A stretch of 64,000 nucleotides of DNA. It comes from Planctomycetota bacterium (lineage in GTDB: Bacteria; Planctomycetota; UBA1135; GCA-002686595). Below the pieces are notes generated by a model. It was given only the letters and a program-made list of their open reading frames with translations. It did no database searches and was not told the DNA's origin. The translations under genes were made by a program, and so were the position numbers. This document shows positions 1 to 8,762 of the stretch, one piece after another. Each line of letters opens with the position of its first letter. Position 1 is the stretch's first letter. The DNA is taken from assembly GCA_030746555.1 (NCBI GenBank), contig JASLMK010000128.1:1-64000 (forward strand), written 5' to 3'.

Positions 1-131
1 TTGCGGGTTCTGGCGACGCAGGCGACCCTGAACGGGTCGTCGAGGAAGCCAGGTTCTCGAAAAGCGCCGCCAGGGGCCGAGAGGCCGTCGAAGACGGCCG
101 GTTGCGAAGTCTGGTGTGCGTGTTCATGAAT
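1..131. repeat. Dispersed repeat, copy A (cut by window edge)
   Basis: Two blocks recur elsewhere in the window. Positions 3-70 match 6699-6765 at about 94%. Positions 83-131 are identical over 49 nt to the reverse complement of 36699-36747. The inner edge of the 49-nt block is a perfect hairpin, ggccgtc-gaa-gacggcc. The block ends at base 131, which is also the first base of the sigma-factor stop codon on the opposite strand. No transposase is seen inside. It could be one end of a small non-autonomous element (MITE-like) or a REP-type intergenic repeat. Confidence 0.7.
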
Positions 132-853
132 CATCCGGGCTGAGTCCCCCGTGCCTCCGGATCGGAGTGCTCCCCGCCTTCCAGGTCGTCCTCCCCCAGG
201 CCGAGGTCGCGCAGGCGCCGGCGGGCGCGGAAGAAGAGGCCGCGGGCGCCCTCGGGGGTGATGTCCTCGCGCTCGGAGATGGTGTTGTAGTCCAGCTCCT
301 CATCGACGCGCAGGCGCCAGACCAGCTCCTCGCGAGCGGGCAGGGCCGCCAGGATGCGCGCCTTCCAGTCCTCGTAGAAGAGCAGGGTCGAGGCGCCCGG
401 ATCGGAGGCCGCCGGATCGATGGCGCGGTGGTCCGATCCTCCCCCGTCCAGCGGCAGGGGCGCGCGCCCCTCGCCCGCCCGGCGGGTCGACTGCCGGCGC
501 ACCATGTCCACCATGTACTGCTGCAGGCAGCAGTCCAGCCAGGCCCGCAGGGAGCCCTCGCCCCGGTCCTCGAAGGTCGCGAAGCGCTCGCGCTGGAAGA
601 GGCTCACGAGGAGGTCGTGGGCGACGTCTTCCGGCGTCTCCCTCGCCCGCAGGGCGGGCCAGGAGACGCTCGTCCGCACGCGCCCGATCAGGAACCGGCG
701 CAGCTTGAAGAACAGGCGCCGCCTCGCCTCCAGATCTCCCCGGCGCCAGTGGCCCAGCACCTCCTCGGTGCGCTCGTCCCGCCCCGCGGGGCCGCCAGCG
801 CCCTCCGGCCCGTCCCCCGCCTGCCTCGCCCGTTCCGTGTGTGTGCTGCTCAT
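131..853 (-). CDS. ECF-like sigma-70 family RNA polymerase sigma factor
   Basis: A 240-residue protein expected to direct core RNA polymerase to a small set of promoters. A region-2-like segment (residues about 70-125, with DVAHDLLVSLFQ and later QQYMVDMVRR) is followed by a linker and a region-4 helix-turn-helix (about 160-220, with DYNTISEREDITPEGARGLFF). There is no region 1.1 or 3, as in ECF factors. The ATG at 853 is chosen because the upstream in-frame codons give an Arg-rich, low-complexity sequence with no family resemblance. A short ORF upstream (850-1170) ends in a TGA that overlaps this ATG as ATGA. No obvious anti-sigma gene is adjacent, although the membrane kinase upstream on the same strand could be a regulator. 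The 3' end abuts the dispersed repeat, so the extreme C-terminus may have been altered by that insertion. Confidence 0.8.
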   Translation of the reverse strand: MSSTHTERARQAGDGPEGAGGPAGRDERTEEVLGHWRRGDLEARRRLFFKLRRFLIGRVRTSVSWPALRARETPEDVAHDLLVSLFQRERFATFEDRGEGSLRAWLDCCLQQYMVDMVRRQSTRRAGEGRAPLPLDGGGSDHRAIDPAASDPGASTLLFYEDWKARILAALPAREELVWRLRVDEELDYNTISEREDITPEGARGLFFRARRRLRDLGLGEDDLEGGEHSDPEARGTQPG

Positions 854-1230
854 GAGGGCTCGCGTCCACGCCCTGCCCTCCGGCCGGGAGCGGAGCCCGA
901 GGAACAGGGAGGGAGTCCTCGCCCTCGGGTTCCCCGTCGGGGGATGGCGAGCGCGCCTCCGGTGCAAGCTACCCGACGTCCGCACTCGGTGGGCGCGCCC
1001 ATCGCGCCCACCATGCCCCCCACGCCGAGCGGGGCCTCGACGGCACTCCCATCAGCGATCGCGTTGGCTTCCATCACCATGATCGACGGTGCCGTGCCGG
1101 CCTCACGCGTGGCCTCCACGACCTCTCCGTAGGGCTGGAACCGACGGGCCCCTCTCGCGCGTTCGGCCATCGGGGGAATCCCGGGGTGGGCCCTCGGATG
1201 GGCGTGCGGATTCCCCGATGAGGGAGGCGG
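854..1230. other. Intergenic region with a weak minus-strand ORF
   Basis: This 377-bp stretch separates the HEAT/VWA gene from the sigma gene. It holds a minus-strand ORF of 106 codons (1170 to 850) whose stop overlaps the sigma-factor start. The first 60 or so codons have GC-rich third positions, but the rest do not, and there is no clear ribosome-binding site. It may be a small coupled gene or chance. No RNA gene or terminator is evident. Confidence 0.35.
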
Positions 1231-3177
1231 TCAGCCGACGCGCCTGTACTCGCCGCCGTGCTCGCGGGCGAGGGAGCGGAGGAGGGCCGAGTCCTGGCCG
1301 ATCGAGATGCAGTGGATGCGCGCCTTCCGGCGGCGGTTGGCGTCTCGGACGCTGCGCAGGATGTCTGCGGCCTCGGTGAACGGGCCGGCGGTGGGATCGC
1401 CGTCGGAGAGCAGGTAGACCGCCTCTACGCGGGTGTCCCCGAGGGCCTCGACGAGGGCGTCGTGCAGGTTGGTGCCGCCGTCCGCGCCCCGCGCCGCCAC
1501 GAACCGCAGCGCGTCGCGGGAGGAGCTCGCGCTCTTCGGGGCGAGGCTCTGGCGCCAGGCCGTCACCCCGGAATCGAAGAACAGGACGTTGAACCGCGCG
1601 CTGGGGAGCAGGTCCCCGATCGCCCCGCGCAGCTGCTGCTTGGCCACGTCCAGCCGCGTCGGGCCCGGCGAGCCCGCCGCCCGCGTGCGCCCCGGCTCGT
1701 CGGCCGGGGTGTCCATCGAACCCGACTCGTCGATCACGAAGGCCACCCGGTCGTCGACGACGGCGATGCCGTAGAAGCCCCGCGCCTGGGTCGGGTTGGC
1801 CGCCGCACGCTCGCGTCGGGCCAGCTCCTGCGCCAGGGCGACCTCCTCGTCCGGCGGGGTGAAGGCCCCGCCCTCCGCGCTCCACCACCGCATCCAGCGC
1901 CTGTTCGTCTGGCCGTGGTCGAAGCCGGTCAGCAGGCGCAGGACCGCGGCGACCTCAGTGGCCTCGGAGGAGGGCTCTGCGTCGAGTCGGGCGATCAACA
2001 GCGGGATCGCGCCCTTGGGACGCGTGCTCAGGATCGCCTCCCCGGCGGCCGCCCCCAGGTCGCCGTCGTCCTCGGCGACCAGCGCGCACAGGGCCTCGAG
2101 CGCCGCCTCGCTGCCATCCAGGGCGAGGGCCCGGGGGAGGCAGGTGGCGAAATCGACCCTCCGCTCGCGAGCGAGGGCCAGCAGTTCGCGGTGACAGGCG
2201 ACGTCCCGGCGGGCCAGGCTCCCCAGGGCGAGCACGGCGGCGCGCACCTCGGGCTCGTGATGGCTGTCGAGGGAGCGGCGCAGGCGACCGACGAGCCCGC
2301 GGACCGTCGTGCCGCGGATCCGCTCCAGAGCTCTCGTGCGCACGCGGCAGTCGCGCGAGCGCAGCAACCTCGTCAGGAGAGAGTGAGGACTCCGCGTGGG
2401 GCGGGCGAGGAAGACCTCTAGCAGCGCGATGCGCCGCTCGCTGGACGCACGCTCGTCGACGATCACGGCCTCGAGGACGGCACCGTAGGCCTCCCCTTCG
2501 AACTGGAGGAGCGCTCGCTGTAGCCGGCGCCGCTCCGAGGGCAAGAGGACGGGTCCGTGGTGGACCAGGAGACGTGCGTCCGCTGCGGTCCCCCGCTCCG
2601 CGAGCAGGCCGACGACGGGGCCGATGGCGAGCTCGATCACGTCCGACCGCCGGGTGCCGTCGACGAGGGCGAGCAGGTGCGGGTGGGCGTCGCGGCCGAA
2701 GGCCGAGAGGCCCCGGGCCGCGGAGCGGCGGTGGGCGATGCGGGGATGGCCGAGGGCCACTTCGAGCAGGTGGTCCAGGCTCCCCCGGGACAGGTCGGGG
2801 TCGAAGCCGAAGGCGCGGAACGCCTCGTAGGCGGCGTCCAGGCTCGCCTCCCCCCGCAGCGAGCGGATCGCCCGGCGGAGAGCCTCGAGGGCCTCCGCGC
2901 CGCCCACGGCGGCGATCTCGTCGAAGATCCTCGAGGGCACGCAGTCCCGCTCGCGCTCCACGCGCGCGACGAGCGACCGCAGGTCGGGGGAGTCCTGGGA
3001 GCCGACGGGCGGCCCCGCGGCACTGGAGCCCGCCGCCGTGCCCGCGAGCGCCAGGCCCGCGAGCGCCAGGCCCGCGAGCGCCGCGAGCCGGGCCCTCCCG
3101 GCCCGCCCCGACGAGCTCCCTTCCCTCCTCGCGCCCGTCACCGCCAACCCCGCCACCGTCAACGCCGCCACCTCCAT
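1231..3177 (-). CDS. Secreted HEAT-repeat protein with C-terminal von Willebrand factor A domain
   Basis: About 648 residues. A short N-terminal region is followed by an Ala/Leu-rich hydrophobic stretch with an internal repeat (GLALAGLALAG), which is probably a signal peptide or anchor. The middle (about 60-430) consists of helical repeats of HEAT type, with many LxxLL-like and RRAAL-like turns. The C-terminal third is a VWA domain with an intact metal-ion-dependent adhesion site: DESGS near residue 482, the TN of GGTNLHDAL, and the Asp of LLSDGDP. VWA domains bind partner proteins through a divalent metal. The partner is unknown. ATG 3177 has a GGGGGAC element just upstream; ATG 3255, with GGGGAG 9 nt upstream, is an equally possible start. 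The gene lies 190 bp downstream of the kinase on the same strand and probably shares its transcript. Related HEAT+VWA genes occur at 31456 and, cut by the window end, at 63141. Confidence 0.8.
   Translation of the reverse strand: MEVAALTVAGLAVTGARREGSSSGRAGRARLAALAGLALAGLALAGTAAGSSAAGPPVGSQDSPDLRSLVARVERERDCVPSRIFDEIAAVGGAEALEALRRAIRSLRGEASLDAAYEAFRAFGFDPDLSRGSLDHLLEVALGHPRIAHRRSAARGLSAFGRDAHPHLLALVDGTRRSDVIELAIGPVVGLLAERGTAADARLLVHHGPVLLPSERRRLQRALLQFEGEAYGAVLEAVIVDERASSERRIALLEVFLARPTRSPHSLLTRLLRSRDCRVRTRALERIRGTTVRGLVGRLRRSLDSHHEPEVRAAVLALGSLARRDVACHRELLALARERRVDFATCLPRALALDGSEAALEALCALVAEDDGDLGAAAGEAILSTRPKGAIPLLIARLDAEPSSEATEVAAVLRLLTGFDHGQTNRRWMRWWSAEGGAFTPPDEEVALAQELARRERAAANPTQARGFYGIAVVDDRVAFVIDESGSMDTPADEPGRTRAAGSPGPTRLDVAKQQLRGAIGDLLPSARFNVLFFDSGVTAWRQSLAPKSASSSRDALRFVAARGADGGTNLHDALVEALGDTRVEAVYLLSDGDPTAGPFTEAADILRSVRDANRRRKARIHCISIGQDSALLRSLAREHGGEYRRVG
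3040..3083. repeat. 15-bp tandem repeat coding for GLALA
   Basis: The unit gcgagcgccaggccc is repeated nearly three times inside the HEAT/VWA gene, where it encodes the repeated hydrophobic Leu-Ala-Gly run of the signal or anchor segment. It could change length by slippage. Confidence 0.6.
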
Positions 3178-3367
3178 CCAGTCCCCCGTCTGGTCATCCG
3201 CCGCCTCGCCTCCTACCCCGGCAAGCCGACACCTCCGAGGCACCCAACGCCCCATTTGCCGTTTCTCCCCGGGCGAGTGAGGCGGCCGCCTCCACCACGA
3301 GCCACCGGCGGCGTGCCCCCCCACGTGTTCGCCCCCTCCGCGAGGGTCGCGCCGGGGCCGGAGCGCA

Positions 3368-6300
3368 TCAGCGGGGCGCCCGAGAGGGGTCGAGGGTGCG
3401 CAGGATGCGGACCCGCCCGAGGGCGTAGAGGCCGGTGGCCTCGAGGAGGTCGAGGGAGAGGAGGTGCTCGGCGCCGTCCAAGAGGGCCGGCGAGAGCTCG
3501 ATCTCACGCCGCTGCCAGCTGGGCTCGACGACCCGCGCCCGGCTCAGCTCGGTGCCGTCGACGGCTACGAGGACGGTCACCCCGCCCATCTCCGGGAGCG
3601 CTGCGCGGGCGGGAACGAGGTGGGTCAGCTCGACGGAGAGCCGCTCCTCGGCGGACAGCGGGGGATCGACCAGGCGAAAGCGCAGCCGCAGGGCCGAGGC
3701 CCGGTCCCGGCCCAGGCTCAGCGCGACGCGACGGTCCCCCTCCCAACGCCGGACGAAGCAGGCGTCCACCGGGAGGGCTCCCCCACGGAGGTCCACGCCC
3801 ACGCCGCGCCCGGGGCGGTTGCCGAAGTCCCAGCCGGCGAGGACCTCCGAGGAGGCAGGCTCCAGGGACCGGGCCGCCAGCTGCGTGAATCGCGGCTCCG
3901 GAAGGGCCACGCGCGGAAACAGGAACGAGGTGGGATCGAGCAGCCCGAAGGGGTCGCTGGGCAGCTCCCCGCCGGCGATCAGGGCGCCGGTCTGCACGCT
4001 CTCGGCGAACACCCGGCCAAACTCCAGCGAACAGGGTTCGGCGCACGCCCGCCCGGGAGCGTGGCCGGGACACGCCGGCGGCGGATCGGCGGCGCTCTCG
4101 GGAGCGAAGAAGCCCCTCAGGAGGCCCCAGGCCTGGACGGCTGTGACGATGCCTTCGGGCGAGTCGATGTCGCGCCCTCCGGGCAGGGGCGCGGCCAGCT
4201 CTGGCTCCAGGGACCCCGGCCCATCCACGAAGGCCTGGAAGGCGAAGCTGCGCAGGAGGGGGTTGTCTCCCGCGGGCAGCCGCGCCACCGTCTCCGGCAG
4301 CCAGGCGAATCCCGGCTCCCCCGGACGCCCCAGGTCCCGGCCCTCTCGCCCGAGGCCGATGAGCAGGAGGTGGTGGAGCAGCGCCAGGCGGTGGCGAGGA
4401 GGCCCGCCGCCCGCGACCGGGAGGCGGAGGACGCGCCGGGCCTGGCCGTCCTCCAGCAAGCGCCCCAGGGCGCCGGCACGGGCCAGGGCGTCCGCCAGGC
4501 AGGCGGATAGCCGGGCGACGGCCGCGGCGTCCGCCCCTCCGGCCCGCGCCGGATCCGCAGGCCCGGCGAGGTGCTCGACCACGCTCAACACCTCCTCCAC
4601 CGTGCCGCAGGCCGCGAGGGACACGACGGCCCACTCCCGCTCCAGACCCTCGAGGCGGTCCTCGAGCAGGAGGTCGACGAGGGCCTCCGACAGGCCGCGC
4701 GTGTGGGCCTCGAGCTCGACCCGGTTGCAGGGCGACTCCAGGAACAGGCGCCCGACGACGTCGAGGGTGCCGAAGTCACCGTCGGGGAAGGGGTCCGCCG
4801 GGTCGCCGCCGAGCAGGAAGCGCCACAGGAGATCGCGCTCCGGTGGAAGCAGGCCGCCGCGCTCCCGCACGTCCTCGCACACCCTCAGGTGGGGATCGTC
4901 GGAGTTCTCGACCGCCCGGCGCAGGGCGGCCACCGACGCCTCCCCCATGCGATCCAAGCGCAGCCAGGCGGCGGCCTCCAGGGCGGCCGCGCGCTCGGCG
5001 CTCTGGGCGAGCTCACAGACCCTCGAGGCGTACGAGGCCCCACCGGGGGCCAAGAGGTCCATGGCGGCGGCCTCTCGGGGAGACAGGAGCGCGCCCAGGA
5101 TCGCTTCGCCGCCCAAGAGACCGTCCACCCCGGCGGCGACCTGCTGCAGCCGCACGAGGTCGCCGCGCTCCCAGGCGGCGCGGGCCCCGCGCGCGAAGTC
5201 TCCGTAGGTGCGCCCGAGGAACAGGGCTCCCAACAGGACGGCCGCGACGGCCAGGGCCGAAGCGGCGGCGAGCAGGGGACGGCGGGCGGACCACTTGCGC
5301 AGGCGCAGCCAGGCGCTCGCACCGTGGGCGGAGACGACCCTGCCCTCGAGCCAGGCGCGCAGGTCCTCGGCCAGCTCCCCCCCGTCGGCGTAGCGCTGAC
5401 GAACGTCGCGGGCCATGGCCTTCTCCGAGATCGCCACCAGCTCCGCCTCCGCCCGCGGCGCCACCCGGCCCAGAGCCGGCGGCGGGCCCTGGCGCAGGGC
5501 GGTCAGGACCTCCACTGCCGATCGGGATCGCTGGGGATCCTGATGGGGTGCCCTCCCGCCCAGGATCTCATAGAGCACCGCTCCCACCGAGTAGACGTCG
5601 CAGGGAGGGCCGACGCCGACCAGCTCGCCGCGCGCCTGCTCGGGCGCCATGTAGGCGGGCGTGCCGACCACGTCCCCGTCCAGGGTCCCCAGGGAGGAGG
5701 AGGACGCTCCGACCGCCCGGGCCGCCTTCCCCACGCTCCGGGGCGCAGCCGGCCGCCCGGCGGGGACGCGCGCCGCCTCAGCGGCCGCCGGGTGGACCGG
5801 CTCCACCGGCTCCACGAGCTTCGCCAGCCCCCAGTCCATGACGAAGACCTCGCCGAAGCGGCCGACCATGATGTTGGAGGGCTTGACGTCGCGGTGGACG
5901 ACGCCGCGCGCGTGGGCGTAGGCCAGGGTCTCGCAGACCTTGAGCACCACCCCCAGGACCCGGGTCATGCTCCAGCTTCCCCGGCCGTCCGCCATGGTCT
6001 CGAGGATCTGGGCGAGGGTCGAGCCGCGCACCAGGTCCATCGTGTAGTAGGCGCGCCCGTCGGTGCTGCGGCAGAGATCGTGGACGCCCACCACCCCGGG
6101 GTGGTCGAGCTGGCTCATGATCTGCGCCTCGGAGAGGAAGCGCGCCAGGACCTTCGGCGTCGTGCTCCCCTCCCCCGCGGCCGCCGCCCCAGCCCCCCTT
6201 GGCAGCATGACCTTGAGGGCCAGGTCGCGCTCGAGGCGCCGGTCCCGCACGCGCAGGACCGCGCCCATGCCACCCTCGGCGAGCCGCGCGCGGACGGGGT

Positions 6301-6598
6301 AGCGGTCGACGACGTCGGGGAGCTCCAGCCGCTCCAGGTAGGCCCGCAGCTCGGCCGGAGCTTCGGGCGCGGGGGCCGGCGACGGCACGCCAAGCTCGTC
6401 GGGCTCGAAGTGGGCCAGCGCCGACGCCAGACGCAGCAGGGAGCGCATCTCCTCCTCGTGGTCCGGATGCTCGACGCACAGGGCCTCGAAGTCGAGGTCC
6501 TCTCCCCGGTCGCGGGCAGCGAGGAAGGCGTGGACGAGCTCCTCCGCGCGCGAGCGGCAGGAGCTGTCGGGGAACTCTGATTGCTGATCGTTCGGCAC
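3368..6598 (-). CDS. Membrane serine/threonine protein kinase (Hanks type)
   Basis: About 1,076 residues, counted from GTG 6598. A conserved-looking N-terminal region (about 15-65, rich in Glu) precedes a kinase domain at about 100-425. It has a Gly-rich loop (AEGGMGAV), the ATP-binding Lys129 in LALKV, the catalytic loop HRDVKPSN (Asp237), a DWG in place of DFG (Asp255), and an APE motif at 318-320. One transmembrane helix follows (about 441-463). The roughly 610 remaining residues are probably extracytoplasmic; their function is not recognised and they end in a beta-rich, possibly carbohydrate-binding-like part. The GTG start is preferred because codons upstream run into the dispersed repeat at 6647-6765 and lose all family likeness. 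It is the first gene of a minus-strand group with the HEAT/VWA protein and the sigma factor, which fits phosphorylation-linked envelope signalling, although the substrate is not visible. Confidence 0.85.
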   Translation of the reverse strand: MPNDQQSEFPDSSCRSRAEELVHAFLAARDRGEDLDFEALCVEHPDHEEEMRSLLRLASALAHFEPDELGVPSPAPAPEAPAELRAYLERLELPDVVDRYPVRARLAEGGMGAVLRVRDRRLERDLALKVMLPRGAGAAAAGEGSTTPKVLARFLSEAQIMSQLDHPGVVGVHDLCRSTDGRAYYTMDLVRGSTLAQILETMADGRGSWSMTRVLGVVLKVCETLAYAHARGVVHRDVKPSNIMVGRFGEVFVMDWGLAKLVEPVEPVHPAAAEAARVPAGRPAAPRSVGKAARAVGASSSSLGTLDGDVVGTPAYMAPEQARGELVGVGPPCDVYSVGAVLYEILGGRAPHQDPQRSRSAVEVLTALRQGPPPALGRVAPRAEAELVAISEKAMARDVRQRYADGGELAEDLRAWLEGRVVSAHGASAWLRLRKWSARRPLLAAASALAVAAVLLGALFLGRTYGDFARGARAAWERGDLVRLQQVAAGVDGLLGGEAILGALLSPREAAAMDLLAPGGASYASRVCELAQSAERAAALEAAAWLRLDRMGEASVAALRRAVENSDDPHLRVCEDVRERGGLLPPERDLLWRFLLGGDPADPFPDGDFGTLDVVGRLFLESPCNRVELEAHTRGLSEALVDLLLEDRLEGLEREWAVVSLAACGTVEEVLSVVEHLAGPADPARAGGADAAAVARLSACLADALARAGALGRLLEDGQARRVLRLPVAGGGPPRHRLALLHHLLLIGLGREGRDLGRPGEPGFAWLPETVARLPAGDNPLLRSFAFQAFVDGPGSLEPELAAPLPGGRDIDSPEGIVTAVQAWGLLRGFFAPESAADPPPACPGHAPGRACAEPCSLEFGRVFAESVQTGALIAGGELPSDPFGLLDPTSFLFPRVALPEPRFTQLAARSLEPASSEVLAGWDFGNRPGRGVGVDLRGGALPVDACFVRRWEGDRRVALSLGRDRASALRLRFRLVDPPLSAEERLSVELTHLVPARAALPEMGGVTVLVAVDGTELSRARVVEPSWQRREIELSPALLDGAEHLLSLDLLEATGLYALGRVRILRTLDPSRAPR

Positions 6599-6646
6599 GA
6601 GCCTGCAGGTCGTTGCGAGACGACCCGCCCCCAGTCTAGCCAGGGT

Positions 6647-6765
6647 GATCCATGAAGACGTGCACCAGACGCAGCAACTCGGTTCGAGGCGGTGCTCTGC
6701 GGGTTCTGCCGACGCAGGCGACCCTGAACGGGTCGTCGAGGAGGCCAGGTTCCCAGAAGCGCCGC
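6647..6765. repeat. Dispersed repeat, copy C (divergent, composite)
   Basis: Positions 6647-6683 resemble the outer block of copy B (gattcatgaacacgcacacc...) at roughly 80%. They are followed by 6699-6765, which matches block 3-70 of copy A at about 94%. The order here is outer block then inner block; in copy A it is inner block then inverted outer block. This suggests a complete element with an inner core between inverted ends, of the order of 150-200 bp. It lies directly upstream of the kinase gene. Confidence 0.6.
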
Positions 6766-6766
6766 C

Positions 6767-7063
6767 GTGTTCACGGCCAACGGCGAGCTGCTCGGCGCGG
6801 TCAGGGGCGGGGAAGGCGCCGGGGGACAGTTCGAGCTCCTCGCGGCACGGCAGACCTCGGCGCGGCCTTGCGCGAGTTGGAGCTGGTCGCGTTGCGCGCG
6901 TCGAGGTCGATGGCGCAGGCGAGATCGAAGGCGCGAGCGAGCCGGTGCTGGCACCGCTGTGGTTCGGCAAGGACCCGGCGCGCTCCTCCGAAGCCAAGCG
7001 CGCGCGCTGCTCGACTCGCTCGAACGCATCGCCGTGCGCGAGACGGACGGGCGCTACTTCTAG
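6767..7063 (+). pseudogene. Decayed coding remnant of unknown family
   Basis: Protein-like stretches appear in alternating frames: FTANGELLGAVRGGEG, then EPVLAPLWFGKDPARSSEAK, then ARALLDSLERIAVRETDGRYF followed by a stop. The pieces are co-linear and joined by shifts of frame, as expected for a gene damaged by small indels. I do not recognise the family. The remnant begins right after the repeat copy at 6647-6765. Nothing else is seen up to 7098. Confidence 0.4.
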
Positions 7064-7098
7064 CTCAGCAGTCTCCTACGCGCGGCGTCCGTGCACGG

Positions 7099-8643
7099 CT
7101 ACGGCGTCCTATCGCAGACCGCTTGTGACGTGCTGGTGTCGCGGCACTTGGTCCAAACCACCCGAGTCTCCCCGCAGGGGTCAAACTGAGGCCCCCCCTC
7201 CACGCGATACTCCCACAAGCCGAACTTCTTGAACCAAGGGGCGGCGCAGGTCAGCTCGAATCGGAAGTAGCGCATGCACTGACCGAGCCCATACAACCCG
7301 GCGTCTGCCGTCCATTCGTCGGTTTCGACGACAGTAGTTCTCTCGCCATACTCGAAACCCGACTCAGAGGTCAGGGGGCTTCCTTCTGGACCGCCTCCGA
7401 ACTCGAAGGAGACCTTCCATGCTGCGACTCTTCCCCTCGAAACGGTGTACGTGTTGCCGTCGGTCCTGCAGGTTCTGGGCCCACGCATGCGAATCACCGT
7501 GCACTGAGTCTCTCCAGCGGAGGTGACTGCCCCGCAGTGGTTGGGAGTCCCTGTTGGCGGGGCGCACGACCAGCCATCGGGCATGTCAGGAGCGTCAGGC
7601 TCGCAATCCTGGACGAAGGAAGTTGGCGTGGTTGGCGGAGACGTGGCCGTAGCGGCCACGCGCTCGTCGTCACGACAACCGATACAGTCGGTCATGACGA
7701 AGTCGGTCGTGTCGCGAACATCCCTGAACGGAGGGAAAGTCGGTGGGTTGTCGTCGAACCGATAGGATTGGGAGGGGTTGCCGTCGAAGGACCTGACGAA
7801 GAAGGCAAGATGGCCCCCGGCCACTTCACCCATGACACGAACGTAGACCATGTCATTCTGAACGATCATGGTCTCGACCACCACGGGATCCATGGCCGGA
7901 CCGTTCGAGTTGTTCGTGAAGTTGTAAGCGTCAACAGCCACGCCGTCGTTGCCGTAGTCGTAGGCCCCCATGAGCCAGATCCCCATGCCGAACCCGCTGT
8001 TGCCGAGCTGCAAGTCCGGAACGACCATGACTGCGCCGCGTGCGTAGTCTTCCGTGGAGTTGTGGCCATGGTAGGCGAAATACCTGCTCACGTCCTCCCT
8101 GTCCAGAATGGTGGCGACATTGGCGTTGAAGGCGAGGCCGGAGCCTGCCGCTGTCGAGAACGTCCAATAGGTCTCGTAGCCGTCTGGGGGGAAGATGCAC
8201 GTCGATTCGCCCTCTCCCTGGATCTGAACGGGAACCGCCAGAGGGACCGTCTGCGAGATGACGGAGAGGTGAACGTCCTGGCCGTTGTCGGGGATGTGGG
8301 GAGGGTAGACCTGCTCGAGCATCCCCAGCGCGATTCCGTCCGGTGTTGTTCTCTCCTGGATCGACAACTCGATGCCGTCGATGTCAGGGTCCATGTTCGT
8401 GAAGCAGGTGGTGTGACCATCTGCGTTGGTGGTGGCAACAGAGACGTTGGCGCCGTTGGTCACGCGCAGGGTTGCGAGAGCCACCGGATCGAGTCTATCG
8501 GTCAGGACTTGAACCTGAACGAGCTCGGCCGGCATCTGGCCGGAGCTCGGTGGGCTCTTGCGGGCGTCCACGTGCGCCAGCATGCCGAAGACGACGAGGA
8601 CCGAGGTGACCACTGCCGCAGCGGTCGCGATGCGGCTTCTCAT
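7099..8643 (-). CDS. Secreted protein of unknown function, lower GC than its neighbours
   Basis: 514 residues with an N-terminal signal peptide (MRSRIATAAAVVTSVLVVFG, about 28 residues). The mature part is rich in Asn, Asp, Thr and aromatic residues. Its last 190 residues carry most of the Cys, including CIGC, and Cys is spaced through the C-terminal domain, consistent with disulfide bonds outside the cytoplasm. No catalytic motif or known domain is recognised. The coding sequence uses AT-ending codons far more than the surrounding genes, and its GC is visibly lower (perhaps 58-60%), so it may have been acquired by transfer. The ATG start overlaps the stop of the 40-aa ORF upstream as ATGA, and GAGGG or GAGAG lies 6-9 nt before it. 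Confidence 0.75.
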   Translation of the reverse strand: MRSRIATAAAVVTSVLVVFGMLAHVDARKSPPSSGQMPAELVQVQVLTDRLDPVALATLRVTNGANVSVATTNADGHTTCFTNMDPDIDGIELSIQERTTPDGIALGMLEQVYPPHIPDNGQDVHLSVISQTVPLAVPVQIQGEGESTCIFPPDGYETYWTFSTAAGSGLAFNANVATILDREDVSRYFAYHGHNSTEDYARGAVMVVPDLQLGNSGFGMGIWLMGAYDYGNDGVAVDAYNFTNNSNGPAMDPVVVETMIVQNDMVYVRVMGEVAGGHLAFFVRSFDGNPSQSYRFDDNPPTFPPFRDVRDTTDFVMTDCIGCRDDERVAATATSPPTTPTSFVQDCEPDAPDMPDGWSCAPPTGTPNHCGAVTSAGETQCTVIRMRGPRTCRTDGNTYTVSRGRVAAWKVSFEFGGGPEGSPLTSESGFEYGERTTVVETDEWTADAGLYGLGQCMRYFRFELTCAAPWFKKFGLWEYRVEGGPQFDPCGETRVVWTKCRDTSTSQAVCDRTP

Positions 8644-8762
8644 CGGCTCTCGCCCTCGCTCTCGACCTCGTCGCAGACCCAGCCGCCGCCCTGCGCCGAC
8701 GCCGCCTCGAAGCCACCCAAGCTCGCCGCGAGCGCGAACGCGATCAAGTTCCGTCCCCTCAT
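8640..8762 (-). CDS. Small secreted peptide (40 aa), translationally coupled to the next gene
   Basis: This 40-codon ORF begins at ATG 8762, with a strong ribosome-binding site (gggagg, 8 nt spacing). It starts MRGRNLIAFALAASLGG, reaches an AASAQ cleavage-like site, and ends GGGWVCDEVESEGESR. The N-terminus has the charge-hydrophobic-cleavage pattern of a signal peptide, so the released peptide would be only about 16 residues and acidic with one Cys. Its TGA overlaps the ATG of the 514-residue secreted protein (ATGA), a typical coupling arrangement. It could be a true secreted peptide, a leader that sets translation of the larger gene, or a truncated former gene. No family is recognised. Confidence 0.55.
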   Translation of the reverse strand: MRGRNLIAFALAASLGGFEAASAQGGGWVCDEVESEGESR

